This document shows positions 1 through 10,060 of a DNA stretch of 64,000 bases, one piece after another (positions within the stretch are counted from its first letter, which is position 1; every line of letters begins with the position of its first letter). The position numbers were made by a program, and so were the translations under genes. The notes beneath the pieces were generated by a model. It saw only the letters and a list, made by a program, of their open reading frames with translations. It made no database searches and was not told the origin of the DNA. Source of the DNA: REEB95 sp963762425 (lineage in GTDB: Bacteria > Pseudomonadota > Alphaproteobacteria > ATCC43930 > CGMCC-115725); the NCBI GenBank assembly GCA_963762425.1, contig CAVXKY010000024.1, positions 1 to 64,000 of the forward strand. The letters are read 5' to 3'.

Positions 1-1
1 C

Positions 2-1324
2 GAATGGGGCGAACGCATCGCGGCCGTGATCGTCGCGGCACCCCGGGCCGAGGTCACCGGCGACGAGCTGCGCGCGTGGACCAGGTCGCGGCTGCGGGGC
101 TCACGCACGCCCGACGAGGTCCACTTCACTCGCGCCTTGCCGCACACCGCGACCGGCAAGGTCATCCGCCGCGACGTCATCGCCTCGCTGTGGCCCGCGG
201 ACGAGCCCGCGCCCGCTGCTTCGGGCCCGCTGGCGGGCGTACGGGTGGTCGAGCTGGCCGGGCTCGGGCCTGCGCCATATGCCGCGATGCTGCTGGCCGA
301 CCTCGGCGCGACGGTCATCCGGGTGGAACGCCCGGGAACCGCGGTCGCCGACCCCAGGATCCACATCTGGAACCGGGGGAAGCAGTCGGTCGTGCTCGAC
401 CTCAAGAGCCCCGACGGCATCGAGACGGTGCTGCGGCTTGTCGAGCGGGCCGACGTGTTCATCGAGGGATTCCGCCCCGGGGTGACCGAACGGCTCGGCC
501 TCGGGCCGGAGGAGTGCCTGCGGCGCAATCCCCGGCTGGTGTACGGGCGGATGACCGGCTGGGGGCAGGACGGCCCGCTGGCCGGCACCGCCGGGCACGA
601 CATCGACTACATCGCGCGGACCGGGGCGCTGCACGCGATCGGCCGGGCGGGCGGCCCGCCGCAGGTCCCGCTCAACGTCATCGGCGACTTCGGCGGCGGC
701 GGCATGGTGCTCGCGTTCGGCATCGCCGCAGCGCTGGTCCAGCGCGCCAGCGATGGCAAGGGCCAGGTCGTGGACGCCGCGATCGTCGACGGCGTCAGCT
801 CGCTGATGGCCACCCAGCACGCCCTGTACGCGGAAGGCACCTGGCGCGACGAGCGCGGTGTCAACGTCCTGGACACCGGCGCGCCCTACTACGACGTCTA
901 TGAGACCGCGGACGGCAAGTGGATGGCGGTGGGCGCGATCGAGCCGCAGTTCTACGGCCAGCTCGTGAAGCTGCTCGGCCTGGCGGGCCTGCCGGACCGT
1001 GACGACCGGTCGAACTGGCCGGCGATCCGCGAGCGGTTCGCCGCGCGGTTCCGGACCCGCACGCGGGACGAATGGGCCGCGCTGCTCGAGGAGTCCGACG
1101 CCTGCGCCGCTCCCGTGCTGTCGCTCGCCGAGGCCGGGGCCGACCGGCAGATGTCGGCCCGCGGCAGCCTGGTCACCGTCGACGGGGTGCTGCAGTCCAA
1201 CGTCGTCCCGCGTTTCTCCCGGTTCTCGCCCCCGCTGCCGCAGTCCCCGCCAGTGCCAGGCGCCGACACCGAGCGCGCGCTGCGGGAATGGGACATCGAC
1301 GACGCCGGAGCCCCGCCTCGCTAA
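2..1324 (+). CDS. acyl-CoA ligase C-terminal domain fused to alpha-methylacyl-CoA racemase/class III CoA-transferase (5' partial)
   Basis: The reading frame is open from the window edge, so the N-terminus is missing. Residues 1-57 or so match the C-terminal lid domain of AMP-forming acyl-CoA ligases, ending in the T-A-T-G-K-V-I-R-R motif whose lysine serves adenylation. After an Ala/Pro linker, residues 77-435 are a CaiB/BaiF-family domain beginning GVRVVELAG. Within it GHDIDY (His199) and IGDFGGG (Asp229) correspond to the catalytic His and Asp of the alpha-methylacyl-CoA racemase branch. The protein would therefore activate an acid to its CoA thioester and epimerise it or exchange its CoA. 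No stop codon or frame change lies between the domains, so this is a real fusion or a very recent one. It is upstream of the reductase/SDR cluster in the same direction. Ligase-lid identity is sure; racemase rather than CoA-transferase is likely from the His/Asp pair. Confidence 0.85.
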   Translation, partial: EWGERIAAVIVAAPRAEVTGDELRAWTRSRLRGSRTPDEVHFTRALPHTATGKVIRRDVIASLWPADEPAPAASGPLAGVRVVELAGLGPAPYAAMLLADLGATVIRVERPGTAVADPRIHIWNRGKQSVVLDLKSPDGIETVLRLVERADVFIEGFRPGVTERLGLGPEECLRRNPRLVYGRMTGWGQDGPLAGTAGHDIDYIARTGALHAIGRAGGPPQVPLNVIGDFGGGGMVLAFGIAAALVQRASDGKGQVVDAAIVDGVSSLMATQHALYAEGTWRDERGVNVLDTGAPYYDVYETADGKWMAVGAIEPQFYGQLVKLLGLAGLPDRDDRSNWPAIRERFAARFRTRTRDEWAALLEESDACAAPVLSLAEAGADRQMSARGSLVTVDGVLQSNVVPRFSRFSPPLPQSPPVPGADTERALREWDIDDAGAPPR

Positions 1325-1399
1325 CTGGGCCCTGCAGGGCTGCCTCGTAACGAGCCAGCTGCAGCCCCGACTCAGCGATCTACCAGCCCAAACGGCTCG

Positions 1400-1437
1400 T
1401 TGACCCACCGGCACAAACCAGGATAATGTTTATTATC
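1400..1437 (+). promoter_or_regulatory. promoter with overlapping AT-rich inverted repeat (putative operator)
   Basis: TTGACC (1400-1405) and GATAAT (1422-1427) are 16 bp apart, each 5/6 to the housekeeping consensus. The -10 is the left arm of a perfect inverted repeat, GATAAT-GTTT-ATTATC (1422-1437), in otherwise very GC-rich DNA. It lies 59 bp before the reductase start. A repressor bound here would cover the -10 and start site, the usual arrangement for TetR-type control; no regulator gene is in the window. The rest of the 1325-1496 gap shows nothing further. Confidence 0.55.
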
Positions 1438-1496
1438 TTAGTCCCGAGACCGTGTGCTAAGGAGACGGCCGTGCCCCACCCTGTGACGGTCGGCTG

Positions 1497-2513
1497 ATGG
1501 CGAACCCAGCTTCTGGCCTGGCCGTGCGCCTCGCCCGGCGGCCGGACGGCGTCCCGGCGCCGGACTGCTTCGAGGTCGTGTCTCAGCCGATGCCCGAGCT
1601 CGCCGCGGGTGAGGTGGTCGTCCGCAACGAGTTCTTCTCGCTCGACCCGTACATGCGCGGGCGCATGAGCGACGCCAGGTCCTACGCCGCGCCGTACGAG
1701 CTCGGCGAGATCATGCTCGGCGACGCGGTCGGCCGGGTGGTCGCGTCCGGCGACCCGGCCATCGGGGTCGGGGCGAGCGTCGTGCACAGCGACGGCTGGC
1801 GGGTCTGGTCGGCAGGCCCCGCGGCCCGGTACCGCGTGGTCGACACCGCGAAGCTGTCCCCCACCGCCTACCTCGGCCCGCTGGGCCTGCCCGGCTTCAC
1901 CGCGTACGTCGGGATGAAGTACATCGCCGGGGTGCGCGAGGGCGACGTCGTCTTCGTCTCCGCCGCGGCCGGGGCGGTCGGCAGCGTCGCCGGCCAGGTG
2001 GCCCGGAAGCTCGGCGCCAGCCGCGTCGTCGGCAGCACCGGGAGCGCCGCCAAGGTCGCCATGCTCACCGGTGAGCTCGGCTTCGACGCCGCGTTCAACT
2101 ACAAGGACGGCAACCTGGCGGGCCAGCTGCGCGCGGCGGCCAACGGCCGCATCGACGTCTACTTCGACAACGTCGGCGGCGAGCAGCTCGAGGTCGCGAT
2201 CGGGGCCATGGCGCGCTGGGGCCGCATCGCCCTGTGCGGGATGATCTCGGTCTACAACGAGACCGAGCTGCCCCCGGGGCCGAGCAACCTCGGCATGCTG
2301 ATCGGCAAGCGGCTGGCCATGCGCGGGTTCCTCGTCAACGACCACGAGGACCTGCGCGGGGAGTTCGAGCAGGCGATGACCGGCTGGCTGACGGACGGCT
2401 CGGTGCGCCCCGCGGAGACGGTCGTGAGCGGCGTGGAGCACGCCCCGCAGGCCTTCATCAGCCTGTTCACCGGCGGAAACACCGGCAAGCTGCTCGTCCG
2501 GGTCGAGGACTGA
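1497..2513 (+). CDS. NADP-dependent medium-chain dehydrogenase/reductase (CurA/leukotriene B4 dehydrogenase-like)
   Basis: 338 aa, the usual length for the zinc-independent MDR family that reduces the double bond of enals and enones with NADPH. The N-terminal half carries the family signature SLDPYMRGRM near residue 48 and lacks the zinc ligands of alcohol dehydrogenases. The Rossmann domain has AAAGAVGSVAGQ near residues 156-167. The C-terminal part contains the YFDNVGGE and GMISVYN motifs typical of CurA and PTGR1. It is the first gene after the promoter at 1400-1437 and probably heads the operon. A role as enoyl reductase in the catabolism encoded here is inference; the family is promiscuous. 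Confidence 0.9.
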   Translation: MANPASGLAVRLARRPDGVPAPDCFEVVSQPMPELAAGEVVVRNEFFSLDPYMRGRMSDARSYAAPYELGEIMLGDAVGRVVASGDPAIGVGASVVHSDGWRVWSAGPAARYRVVDTAKLSPTAYLGPLGLPGFTAYVGMKYIAGVREGDVVFVSAAAGAVGSVAGQVARKLGASRVVGSTGSAAKVAMLTGELGFDAAFNYKDGNLAGQLRAAANGRIDVYFDNVGGEQLEVAIGAMARWGRIALCGMISVYNETELPPGPSNLGMLIGKRLAMRGFLVNDHEDLRGEFEQAMTGWLTDGSVRPAETVVSGVEHAPQAFISLFTGGNTGKLLVRVED

Positions 2514-2608
2514 CGTGCTTTCCTTCGAATGGTCATCAGTAATACGCTCCTGGCACCAGCCGGGCCGCGCACGCGGGTGCGGCCCGGCGCGAGCCCGGAA
2601 GGCGGCGC

Positions 2609-3124
2609 ATGACATCCACTGACCTGGCCGACCTCGACCGCCGGCTACGCCGCATCGAGGACCGCGCCGAGATACAGGAGCTGGGCCAGCGCTACTGCCG
2701 GTACATCGACGACAACGACTGGGCCAGGCTGCGCGGGCTGTTCACCGACGACGCGGCCATGGCCGGGCAGACCGGCGGCGACGCCGTGGTCGCGACGCTG
2801 CGCGCGATCCGCAGCGGGTACGGGCGGACGATCCACACCGCCTACGGGCTCGTCCTCGAGGACCAGGACGACGGCCACGCCCGCGGCTACGTGCCGTCGA
2901 GCGCCCAGCTCGACATCGGCGGTGAGTTCGTCGTGAGCGCGATCCGGTACTTCGACGAGTACGCCAAGGTCGGCGGGGCCTGGAAGTTCGCGAGCCGGGA
3001 CCTGCGGTTCGTGTACGCGCTGCCGTGGTCGCAGGCCGATCGGGCGCTGGTCGACGGGCTGCCGGTGCGCTGGCCCGGCACCGAGCCCGGACCTGCCGAC
3101 GACCTGTCTGGCGGATCGCGGTGA
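2609..3124 (+). CDS. SnoaL-like (NTF2-fold) protein
   Basis: 171 aa. Starts with a predicted helix (LADLDRRLRRIEDRAEI), then QELGQRYCRYIDDNDW and LFTDDA, the standard opening of the SnoaL_4/BaiE-like NTF2 fold. These alpha+beta cone proteins include dehydratases, isomerases and hydrolases that act in a deep pocket, often with a Tyr/Asp/His set. The start has a good GGAAGG site 6-11 bp upstream. Its stop overlaps a GTG codon of the next dehydrogenase (GTGA), so the two are probably translationally coupled. A hydratase or dehydratase role next to three SDRs would fit, but the substrate cannot be inferred. Confidence 0.75.
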   Translation: MTSTDLADLDRRLRRIEDRAEIQELGQRYCRYIDDNDWARLRGLFTDDAAMAGQTGGDAVVATLRAIRSGYGRTIHTAYGLVLEDQDDGHARGYVPSSAQLDIGGEFVVSAIRYFDEYAKVGGAWKFASRDLRFVYALPWSQADRALVDGLPVRWPGTEPGPADDLSGGSR

Positions 3125-3984
3125 CAGCGATGACCAACGCGGGGGCCGGGAGGCTGGCCGGAAAGGTCGCCGTCGTCACCGGCGGGGCGAGCGGCATCGG
3201 CGCCGGGACCGCCGAGCGCCTCGTCGCCGACGGGGCGAGCGTCGTGGTCGCGGACATCCAGGCCGACGCGGGCAAGGCGCTGGCGGGCCGGCTGGGCCCG
3301 GCGGCCCGGTTCGCGCCGACGGACGTGACCAGCGAGGCCGACGTCGAGGCCGCGGTGGCCACCGCTGTCGACGCCTTCGGCCGCCTCGACCTGATGTTCG
3401 CGAATGCGGGCATCATCGGCGCCTACGGGTCGATCGCCAACACGAGGATCTCCGACGTGGACCTGACGCTCGCGGTCGACCTGAAGGGCCCGCTGATCGC
3501 GATGAAGTACGCCGCCCGGGTGATGATGGCGCAGCGCAGCGGGGTGATCCTCGCCACGTCGAGCCCGGCGGGCGTCATCGGGGGCGTCGGCGCGCACGTC
3601 TACAGCGCGGCCAAGGCCGGGATAATCGGCCTGGTGAAGTCGGTCGCCGCGGAACTACGGCCCTACAACATCCGGGTGAACGCGATCGTCCCCGGCGCGG
3701 TCGTCTCGGCGATGACGGCCGACCTGGTGACCGGCGACGCGTCGGCGCTGGACCGGACCGCCGAGGCCCTCGGCGGCGACCCGCTGCTTCCCGGCCCGCC
3801 CGGCCAGCCGGCCGACATCGCGGCCGCCGTCAGCTTCCTGGCCAGCGACGACGCCCGCTTCATCACCGGCCACACGATGACCGTCGACGCTGGCCTGACC
3901 GTGATCCACGGACCGTCGCCGATGGCGATCGGCAAGTGGGCAGCGGGCGGGTCCGCGATCGGCCCGGCCGGGCAGCGCACGTAG
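3121..3984 (+). CDS. SDR-family oxidoreductase
   Basis: About 287 aa from the GTG at 3121, which overlaps the upstream stop; an ATG at 3130 is the alternative and would give 284 aa. Classical SDR: cofactor motif TGGASGIG at residues 20-27, NAG motif in LMFANAGI, and the catalytic tetrad Ser plus YSAAK (Tyr161, Lys165). An acidic residue (VADIQ) at the end of beta-2 predicts NAD rather than NADP. The C-terminal extension after the DAGL motif is about 25 residues longer than in most relatives. It probably oxidises a secondary hydroxyl in the pathway of this cluster. Confidence 0.88.
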   Translation: MTAMTNAGAGRLAGKVAVVTGGASGIGAGTAERLVADGASVVVADIQADAGKALAGRLGPAARFAPTDVTSEADVEAAVATAVDAFGRLDLMFANAGIIGAYGSIANTRISDVDLTLAVDLKGPLIAMKYAARVMMAQRSGVILATSSPAGVIGGVGAHVYSAAKAGIIGLVKSVAAELRPYNIRVNAIVPGAVVSAMTADLVTGDASALDRTAEALGGDPLLPGPPGQPADIAAAVSFLASDDARFITGHTMTVDAGLTVIHGPSPMAIGKWAAGGSAIGPAGQRT

Positions 3985-4015
3985 GCGTAAAAGGCGGCTT
4001 TCAAGGAGTGGACAC

Positions 4016-4222
4016 ATGAACACACTCTCGGTCGACGAGACCAGATGCACCGGGCACGGCCGCTGCTACACCGTCTCCCCCGAGCTACTCTCCGACGACG
4101 AGGAGGGCTACGTGGCCCTGCGCGGCTCGTCGATGGAGATCGCCGACGGCCAGCTCGCGTCGGCCGAGCGGGCCGTCGCCGCCTGCCCGGAGCGGGCGCT
4201 CAGCCTCACACGGTCCGGCTGA
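4016..4222 (+). CDS. [3Fe-4S]-type ferredoxin (P450/Rieske electron-transfer class)
   Basis: 68 aa with a strong AAGGAG site upstream. Cys11-x2-His14-x2-Cys17 and Cys57-Pro are present. His replaces the second Cys of the usual motif, the hallmark of the short actinobacterial ferredoxins that feed cytochrome P450 or related oxygenases. Three cysteines predict one [3Fe-4S] cluster. No P450 or reductase gene is in this part of the window, so its partner must lie elsewhere, probably upstream of base 1 or beyond the lost sequence at the seam. Confidence 0.9.
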   Translation: MNTLSVDETRCTGHGRCYTVSPELLSDDEEGYVALRGSSMEIADGQLASAERAVAACPERALSLTRSG

Positions 4223-4238
4223 CGGGGCACCGCCGCAC

Positions 4239-5057
4239 GTGACCCCCCGTCTCGAAGGCAGGACCGCATTCGTCACCGGCGCGGCCCGGGGCCAGGGCCG
4301 CTGCCACGCCCTCACCCTGGCGGCGGCCGGCGCGGACGTGATCGCGGTCGACCTGTGCCGCGACATCGGCTCGGTTCCCTACCCGCTCGCCAGCCCCGAG
4401 GATCTCGAGCAGACGGTGCGCGAGGTCACCGCGCTGGGCCGACGCATCGTCGCCCGTCACGCCGACGTCCGCGACCATAACGGGCTGGCCGGGGCGCTCA
4501 GCGCCGGGACGGCCGAACTCGGGCCCGCGACTATCGTGGTCGCGAATGCCGGCATCGCCCCGATGACGCCCGGCACGGACCTGGCGCAGTGGCGCGACGT
4601 GGTCGACGTCAACCTCACCGGCGTCTTCCACACCGTCGAGGTCGCGCTGCCGCAGATGCTCGCGTACGGGAACGGCGGCAGCATCATCATGATCAATTCG
4701 ACGGCCGGGCTGAACGGCATCGGCGGGCCCGGGGCCGGAAGCCTCGGCTACACCGCAGCCAAGCACGGCGGCGTCGGGCTCATGCGGGCGTACGCGAACC
4801 TGCTCGCGCCGCACGGGATCCGGGTGAACTCGGTCCACCCGACCGGCGTTGACACCCCGATGGTGAGCAACCCGGCGATGCAGGCGTTCTTCCGCTCCGG
4901 CGAGGGCCAGGCCAACGCGACGACCAACGCGATGCCGGTAGGGATGATCGCCCCGCAGGACGTGGCCAACGCGGTGCTCTGGCTGGCCAGTGACGAAGCC
5001 CGCTACGTCACGGGGGTCGCGCTGCCCGTCGACGCCGGCTACTCCAACAAGAAGTGA
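4239..5057 (+). CDS. mycofactocin-coupled SDR family oxidoreductase
   Basis: 272 aa, GTG start. The N-terminus GRTAFVTGAARGQGRCHA and the following VIAVDLCRDI...PYPLA...LEQTV segment are diagnostic of the mycofactocin-coupled subfamily (carveol dehydrogenase-like). Its members carry a tightly bound, non-exchangeable NAD that is reoxidised by mycofactocin, not by free NAD. Cofactor motif at residues 13-20, catalytic YTAAK at Tyr171/Lys175, and the subfamily insert between beta-2 and alpha-C are all present. It sits 16 bp after the ferredoxin gene. Presence of this enzyme implies that the host makes mycofactocin, so the host of this fragment is almost surely an actinobacterium. Confidence 0.9.
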   Translation: MTPRLEGRTAFVTGAARGQGRCHALTLAAAGADVIAVDLCRDIGSVPYPLASPEDLEQTVREVTALGRRIVARHADVRDHNGLAGALSAGTAELGPATIVVANAGIAPMTPGTDLAQWRDVVDVNLTGVFHTVEVALPQMLAYGNGGSIIMINSTAGLNGIGGPGAGSLGYTAAKHGGVGLMRAYANLLAPHGIRVNSVHPTGVDTPMVSNPAMQAFFRSGEGQANATTNAMPVGMIAPQDVANAVLWLASDEARYVTGVALPVDAGYSNKK

Positions 5058-5079
5058 CGGTCAAGGAGATGAGCAAGCC

Positions 5080-5856
5080 ATGAGCGCCGCCGAGCGCCCG
5101 CTGGCCGGGCAGTTCGCCGCGGTCACCGGCGGCAGCAAGGGGATCGGCCTCGGCATCGCACGGCGGTTCGTGCAGGCGGGGGCGAGCGTCGTGCTGCTCG
5201 CCCGCACCGAGGCCCCGCTCGTGGAGGCGTGCGACTCGCTCGAGACCGAGATACGCGCGGACGAGCAGGTGCACTGGATCGCGATGGACACCAGCCAGCC
5301 GGAGTCCATCGCCGCGGGCTTCGCCGCGATGGCGGGGCGCATCCCGCGCCTCAACGTCTTCGTCGCCAACGCCGGCTCGGGCAGCATGAGCCCGTTCGCC
5401 GAAATGTCCCTGCAGGACTGGCAGGGCCTGGTCGACCTGAACCTCACCGGCACGTTCCTCACCTGCCAGGCAGCGGCCCGGCGCATGCTCACCGAGCCGG
5501 CCGGCGACAACCATGCGATCCTCGCGGTGACGTCGATCCGCGCGACCACGGTTCTGCCCGGCCGGGCCGCCTACTCGGCGACGAAGGCCGCGGTGAACCA
5601 GCTGGTGCGGATCGCCGCCTACGAGCTCGCGGAGCACCGGATCCGGGTCAACGCCCTGGCGCCCGGCATCACCGCGACCGATATCACGATGGCCCGGGTC
5701 CCCGAGGTGTTCGACCGGATCGGCGACACGGTCCCGCTGGGCCGCGCCGCCACCCCGCTCGACGCGGCCGAGGCAGCGCTGTACCTGTGCAGCGCGGCAG
5801 GCCGGTTCGTCACCGGAACCCTGCTGACCGTCGACGGCGGTGAGTCGCTGGCCTGA
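5080..5856 (+). CDS. SDR-family oxidoreductase
   Basis: 258 aa from ATG 5080, chosen because AAGGAG sits 12-17 bp upstream and the cofactor motif then falls at the usual place (TGGSKGIG, residues 16-23). NAG is in FVANAGS, the catalytic YSATK is Tyr165/Lys169, and the C-terminus has VDGGESLA as in 3-oxoacyl-ACP reductase-like SDRs. An arginine (LARTE) after beta-2 favours NADP. Last gene of the forward run; the gene behind it is convergent. Confidence 0.88.
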   Translation: MSAAERPLAGQFAAVTGGSKGIGLGIARRFVQAGASVVLLARTEAPLVEACDSLETEIRADEQVHWIAMDTSQPESIAAGFAAMAGRIPRLNVFVANAGSGSMSPFAEMSLQDWQGLVDLNLTGTFLTCQAAARRMLTEPAGDNHAILAVTSIRATTVLPGRAAYSATKAAVNQLVRIAAYELAEHRIRVNALAPGITATDITMARVPEVFDRIGDTVPLGRAATPLDAAEAALYLCSAAGRFVTGTLLTVDGGESLA

Positions 5857-5865
5857 ACGGGGCGA

Positions 5866-5889
5866 CGGGTCAGCGGGTCAGCGGGTCAG
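5866..5889. repeat. three tandem copies of an 8-bp unit
   Basis: CGGGTCAG is repeated three times without mismatch in the gap between the convergent SDR and ligase genes. The third copy contains the stop codon of the ligase gene. Probably replication slippage; no function is apparent. Confidence 0.8.
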
Positions 5890-6530
5890 CGCAACTCCGC
5901 GCGGCGGACCTTGCCGCTGATGGTCTTGGGAAGCTCGTCCCGGAACTCGACGATGCGCGGGTACTTGTACGCGGCCAGCCGCTCGCGGGCGAACGCGATG
6001 AGCTCGGGCCCGGTCACCTCGGCCCCGCGGCGCCGGACAACGACGGCCTTCACGGTCTCGCCGCGGTATAGATCCGGCACGCCGACGACGCTGACCTCGG
6101 CAACAGCCGGGTGCGCGAACAGGACGTCCTCGACCTCGCGCGGCCAGATCTTGAACCCGGCGGCGTTGATCTGGTCCTTCTTGCGGTCGATCACGAAGTA
6201 CCAGCCGCCGGCATCGGCGAACCCGACGTCCCCGGTGTGCAGCCCGTCCGCGCGGAACGCGTGGCTGGTTTCCTCCGGCTTGCGCCAGTAGCCGGGCACG
6301 ACCTGAGGGCCGCTGATCACCAGCTCGCCGGTCTGGCCCTGCGGCAGCCGCGCCAGATCGTCGTCGACGACGTGCACGGACGTCGCCGTGACCGGCAGCC
6401 CGACCGACACGAAGGCCCCGGCCGGGTCGAGCGGCGCCCTGGTGCCCAGCGGGACCATCAGGGCCGGGGACGTCGTCTCCGTCAGCCCGTACACGGGGTA
6501 CAGGTAGCAGCCCATCCGCGCCTCGACGTC
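5886..6530 (-). pseudogene. acyl-CoA ligase, C-terminal part, cut off at the assembly seam
   Basis: About 214 residues of an AMP-forming acyl-CoA ligase. In order: VYGLTETTSP (the A5/P-loop region), GELVISGPQ with GYWRKPEET, HTGDVGF (ribose-binding Asp), DRKKDQINAAGFKIWPREVE (hinge and A8), and PKTISGKVRRAEL with the adenylation lysine at the C-terminus. The N-terminal 300 or so residues are missing. Upstream of residue MGCYLYP the open frame continues for about 110 codons, but that part is only the antisense of the clpX gene and is not ligase sequence. The gene is convergent with the SDR cluster. The truncation is best explained by the seam near 6530, not by decay in the cell. Confidence 0.85.
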
Positions 6531-6545
6531 CCCGAATTCGTCGGC
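6520..6545. other. seam between actinobacterial and alphaproteobacterial DNA
   Basis: Ligase homology on the minus strand stops at about 6530, and ClpX homology on the plus strand starts at about 6531 (PEFVGRLPVVA, an internal ClpX motif). Both genes are cut in mid-domain at the same point. Codon use and gene content change at once. No mobile-element end, tRNA or direct repeat is visible. Confidence 0.85.
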
Positions 6546-6902
6546 CGGCTGCCGGTGGTGGCGACGCTCGACGACCTCGACGAAGAGGCGCTGGTCGACA
6601 TCCTGACCAAGCCCAAGAACGCGCTGGTGAAGCAGTATCAGCGCCTGTTCGAGATGGAAGACGTGCGCCTCGAATTCAACGACGAGGCGATGAAGGCGAT
6701 CGCGCACAAGGCGATCGCGCGCAAGACCGGCGCGCGCGGCTTGCGCTCCATCATGGAGGCGATCCTGCTGGAGCCCATGTTCGAATTGCCCGGGCTCGAA
6801 GGCGTCACCGGCATGGTCATCAACCGCGAGGTGGTTGAAGGCCGCGCCCAGCCTCTCCATATCTATTCCGAGCGCCGGGGCGACGTTACCACCAGCGCCT
6901 GA
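6531..6902 (+). pseudogene. clpX: ATP-dependent Clp protease ATP-binding subunit ClpX, C-terminal 123 residues only
   Basis: Begins inside the conserved PEFVGRLPVVATL segment and runs through LTKPKNALVKQYQRLF, the sensor-2 motif RKTGARGLRSIMEAIL, and the end of the small AAA+ domain. The zinc-binding domain, Walker A and Walker B are absent because the sequence to the left belongs to another organism. ClpX unfolds substrates for the ClpP peptidase. Its position directly upstream of lon is the normal alphaproteobacterial order (clpP-clpX-lon), so the intact gene surely exists in the source genome. Confidence 0.93.
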
Positions 6903-6996
6903 AGTCCCGGGAAATCCGCTTTACGCCCGAGTGCGCGGGGCTTCGCGCTTGCGCGCCGGCGATCCCGTCCGCGCCGTGGCCGTTCCTCGGCCGCCC

Positions 6997-7025
6997 CTTG
7001 ATTCCGCCTTGCCCGCTCGCCATTT
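6997..7025 (+). promoter_or_regulatory. putative heat-shock (sigma-32/RpoH) promoter of lon
   Basis: CTTGATT (6997-7003), 14 bp, then CGCCATTT (7018-7025). This matches the RpoH consensus CTTGAAA-N11-16-CCCCATNT at 5/7 and 7/8 positions. It lies about 100 bp upstream of the lon start; lon is a classical RpoH target. A TATAAT at 7026-7031 has no -35 at the right distance. Confidence 0.5.
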
Positions 7026-7127
7026 TATAATGTGTTATAGTGACCGAACGGCCATCAGGTTTGGCCGCGTCCGGTCGTTATGGCCCCGGCATCCTCCTCC
7101 CGCCGGGGTTCCCTCGAAAGGAGCCTT

Positions 7128-9539
<2,412 letters not shown>

Positions 9540-9557
9540 AGCGATATAGGCTTGAGC

Positions 9558-9579
9558 GCGTTCGCCAAAGGCGGAACGC
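9558..9579 (+). terminator. hairpin after lon
   Basis: GCGTTCGCC and GGCGGAACGC pair around an AAA loop with one bulged G, 18 bp after the lon stop. There is no T run, so termination is only a guess. Confidence 0.35.
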
Positions 9580-9650
9580 GGTGGCGCGAGTTGCCCGCGA
9601 TTCGTTCCTGGAATCCGCGGGAAAATGCGCTCAATCGCGGCGTGTCACGA

Positions 9651-9679
9651 TTGACGCCCGTAAAACCGCCGATCTAGAC
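9651..9679 (+). promoter_or_regulatory. promoter of the HU gene
   Basis: TTGACG (9651-9656), 17 bp, CTAGAC (9674-9679). The spacing is ideal. The -10 form CTAGAN recurs before proS (31975) and before tRNA-Val (CTAGAC at 10044-10049), suggesting it is this organism's usual -10. Confidence 0.6.
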
Positions 9680-9725
9680 TCAAGCTTCGACCGGGATTGC
9701 CGGTTTGGCGCAAGGGGAGTTGCCC

Positions 9726-9998
9726 GTGAACAAGATTGAACTTGTGGACGCCATCGCTACCGCCGCGAACATCAAGAAGTCGGAAGCCGAGACCGTGCTC
9801 GACGCGGTGCTTGATTCGATCACATCCGAGCTGAAGAAGGGCAACGAGGTCCGTCTCGTGGGCTTCGGCACCTTCGTGGTCTCCCATCGCGCCGCCTCCG
9901 AAGGGCGCAACCCGCGCACCGGCGAGGCCATCAAAATCCCCGCCAAGAAGCTGCCGCGCTTCCGCGCCGGCAAGGGATTGAAGGACGCGATCGCCTGA
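9726..9998 (+). CDS. hup: DNA-binding protein HU
   Basis: 90 aa from the GTG at 9726, which has AAGGGGAG just upstream. Nucleoid-associated dimer that bends DNA. Sequence shows the full HU fold: NKIELVDAIA at the N-terminus, the VRLVGFGTFVV strand, the arm with the GRNPRTGEAIKIPA signature containing the intercalating Pro, and FRAGKGLKDAI at the end. The position after lon is conserved in alphaproteobacteria (hupB). A dedicated promoter lies at 9651-9679. Confidence 0.95.
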   Translation: MNKIELVDAIATAANIKKSEAETVLDAVLDSITSELKKGNEVRLVGFGTFVVSHRAASEGRNPRTGEAIKIPAKKLPRFRAGKGLKDAIA

Positions 9999-10002
9999 TC
10001 CC

Positions 10003-10026
10003 GCGCGGGCTCTGCCCGTGCGCGCG
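10003..10026 (+). terminator. hairpin after hup
   Basis: GCGCGGGC-TCT-GCCC-GT-GCGC folds into a GC-rich stem with a two-base bulge immediately after the hup stop. No T run follows directly, so termination is uncertain. Confidence 0.35.
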
Positions 10027-10060
10027 CGCTCACCGATTTTGGTCTAGACTGCACCCGGGC

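Noticed and set aside
6531..6860. N-terminal 110 codons of the minus-strand frame ending at 5886
   Set aside because: This part is the reverse of clpX sequence and not ligase; the frame only looks continuous across the seam.
7026..7031. TATAAT before lon as a housekeeping -10
   Set aside because: No -35 lies 16-18 bp upstream; the neighbouring RpoH-type match fits better.
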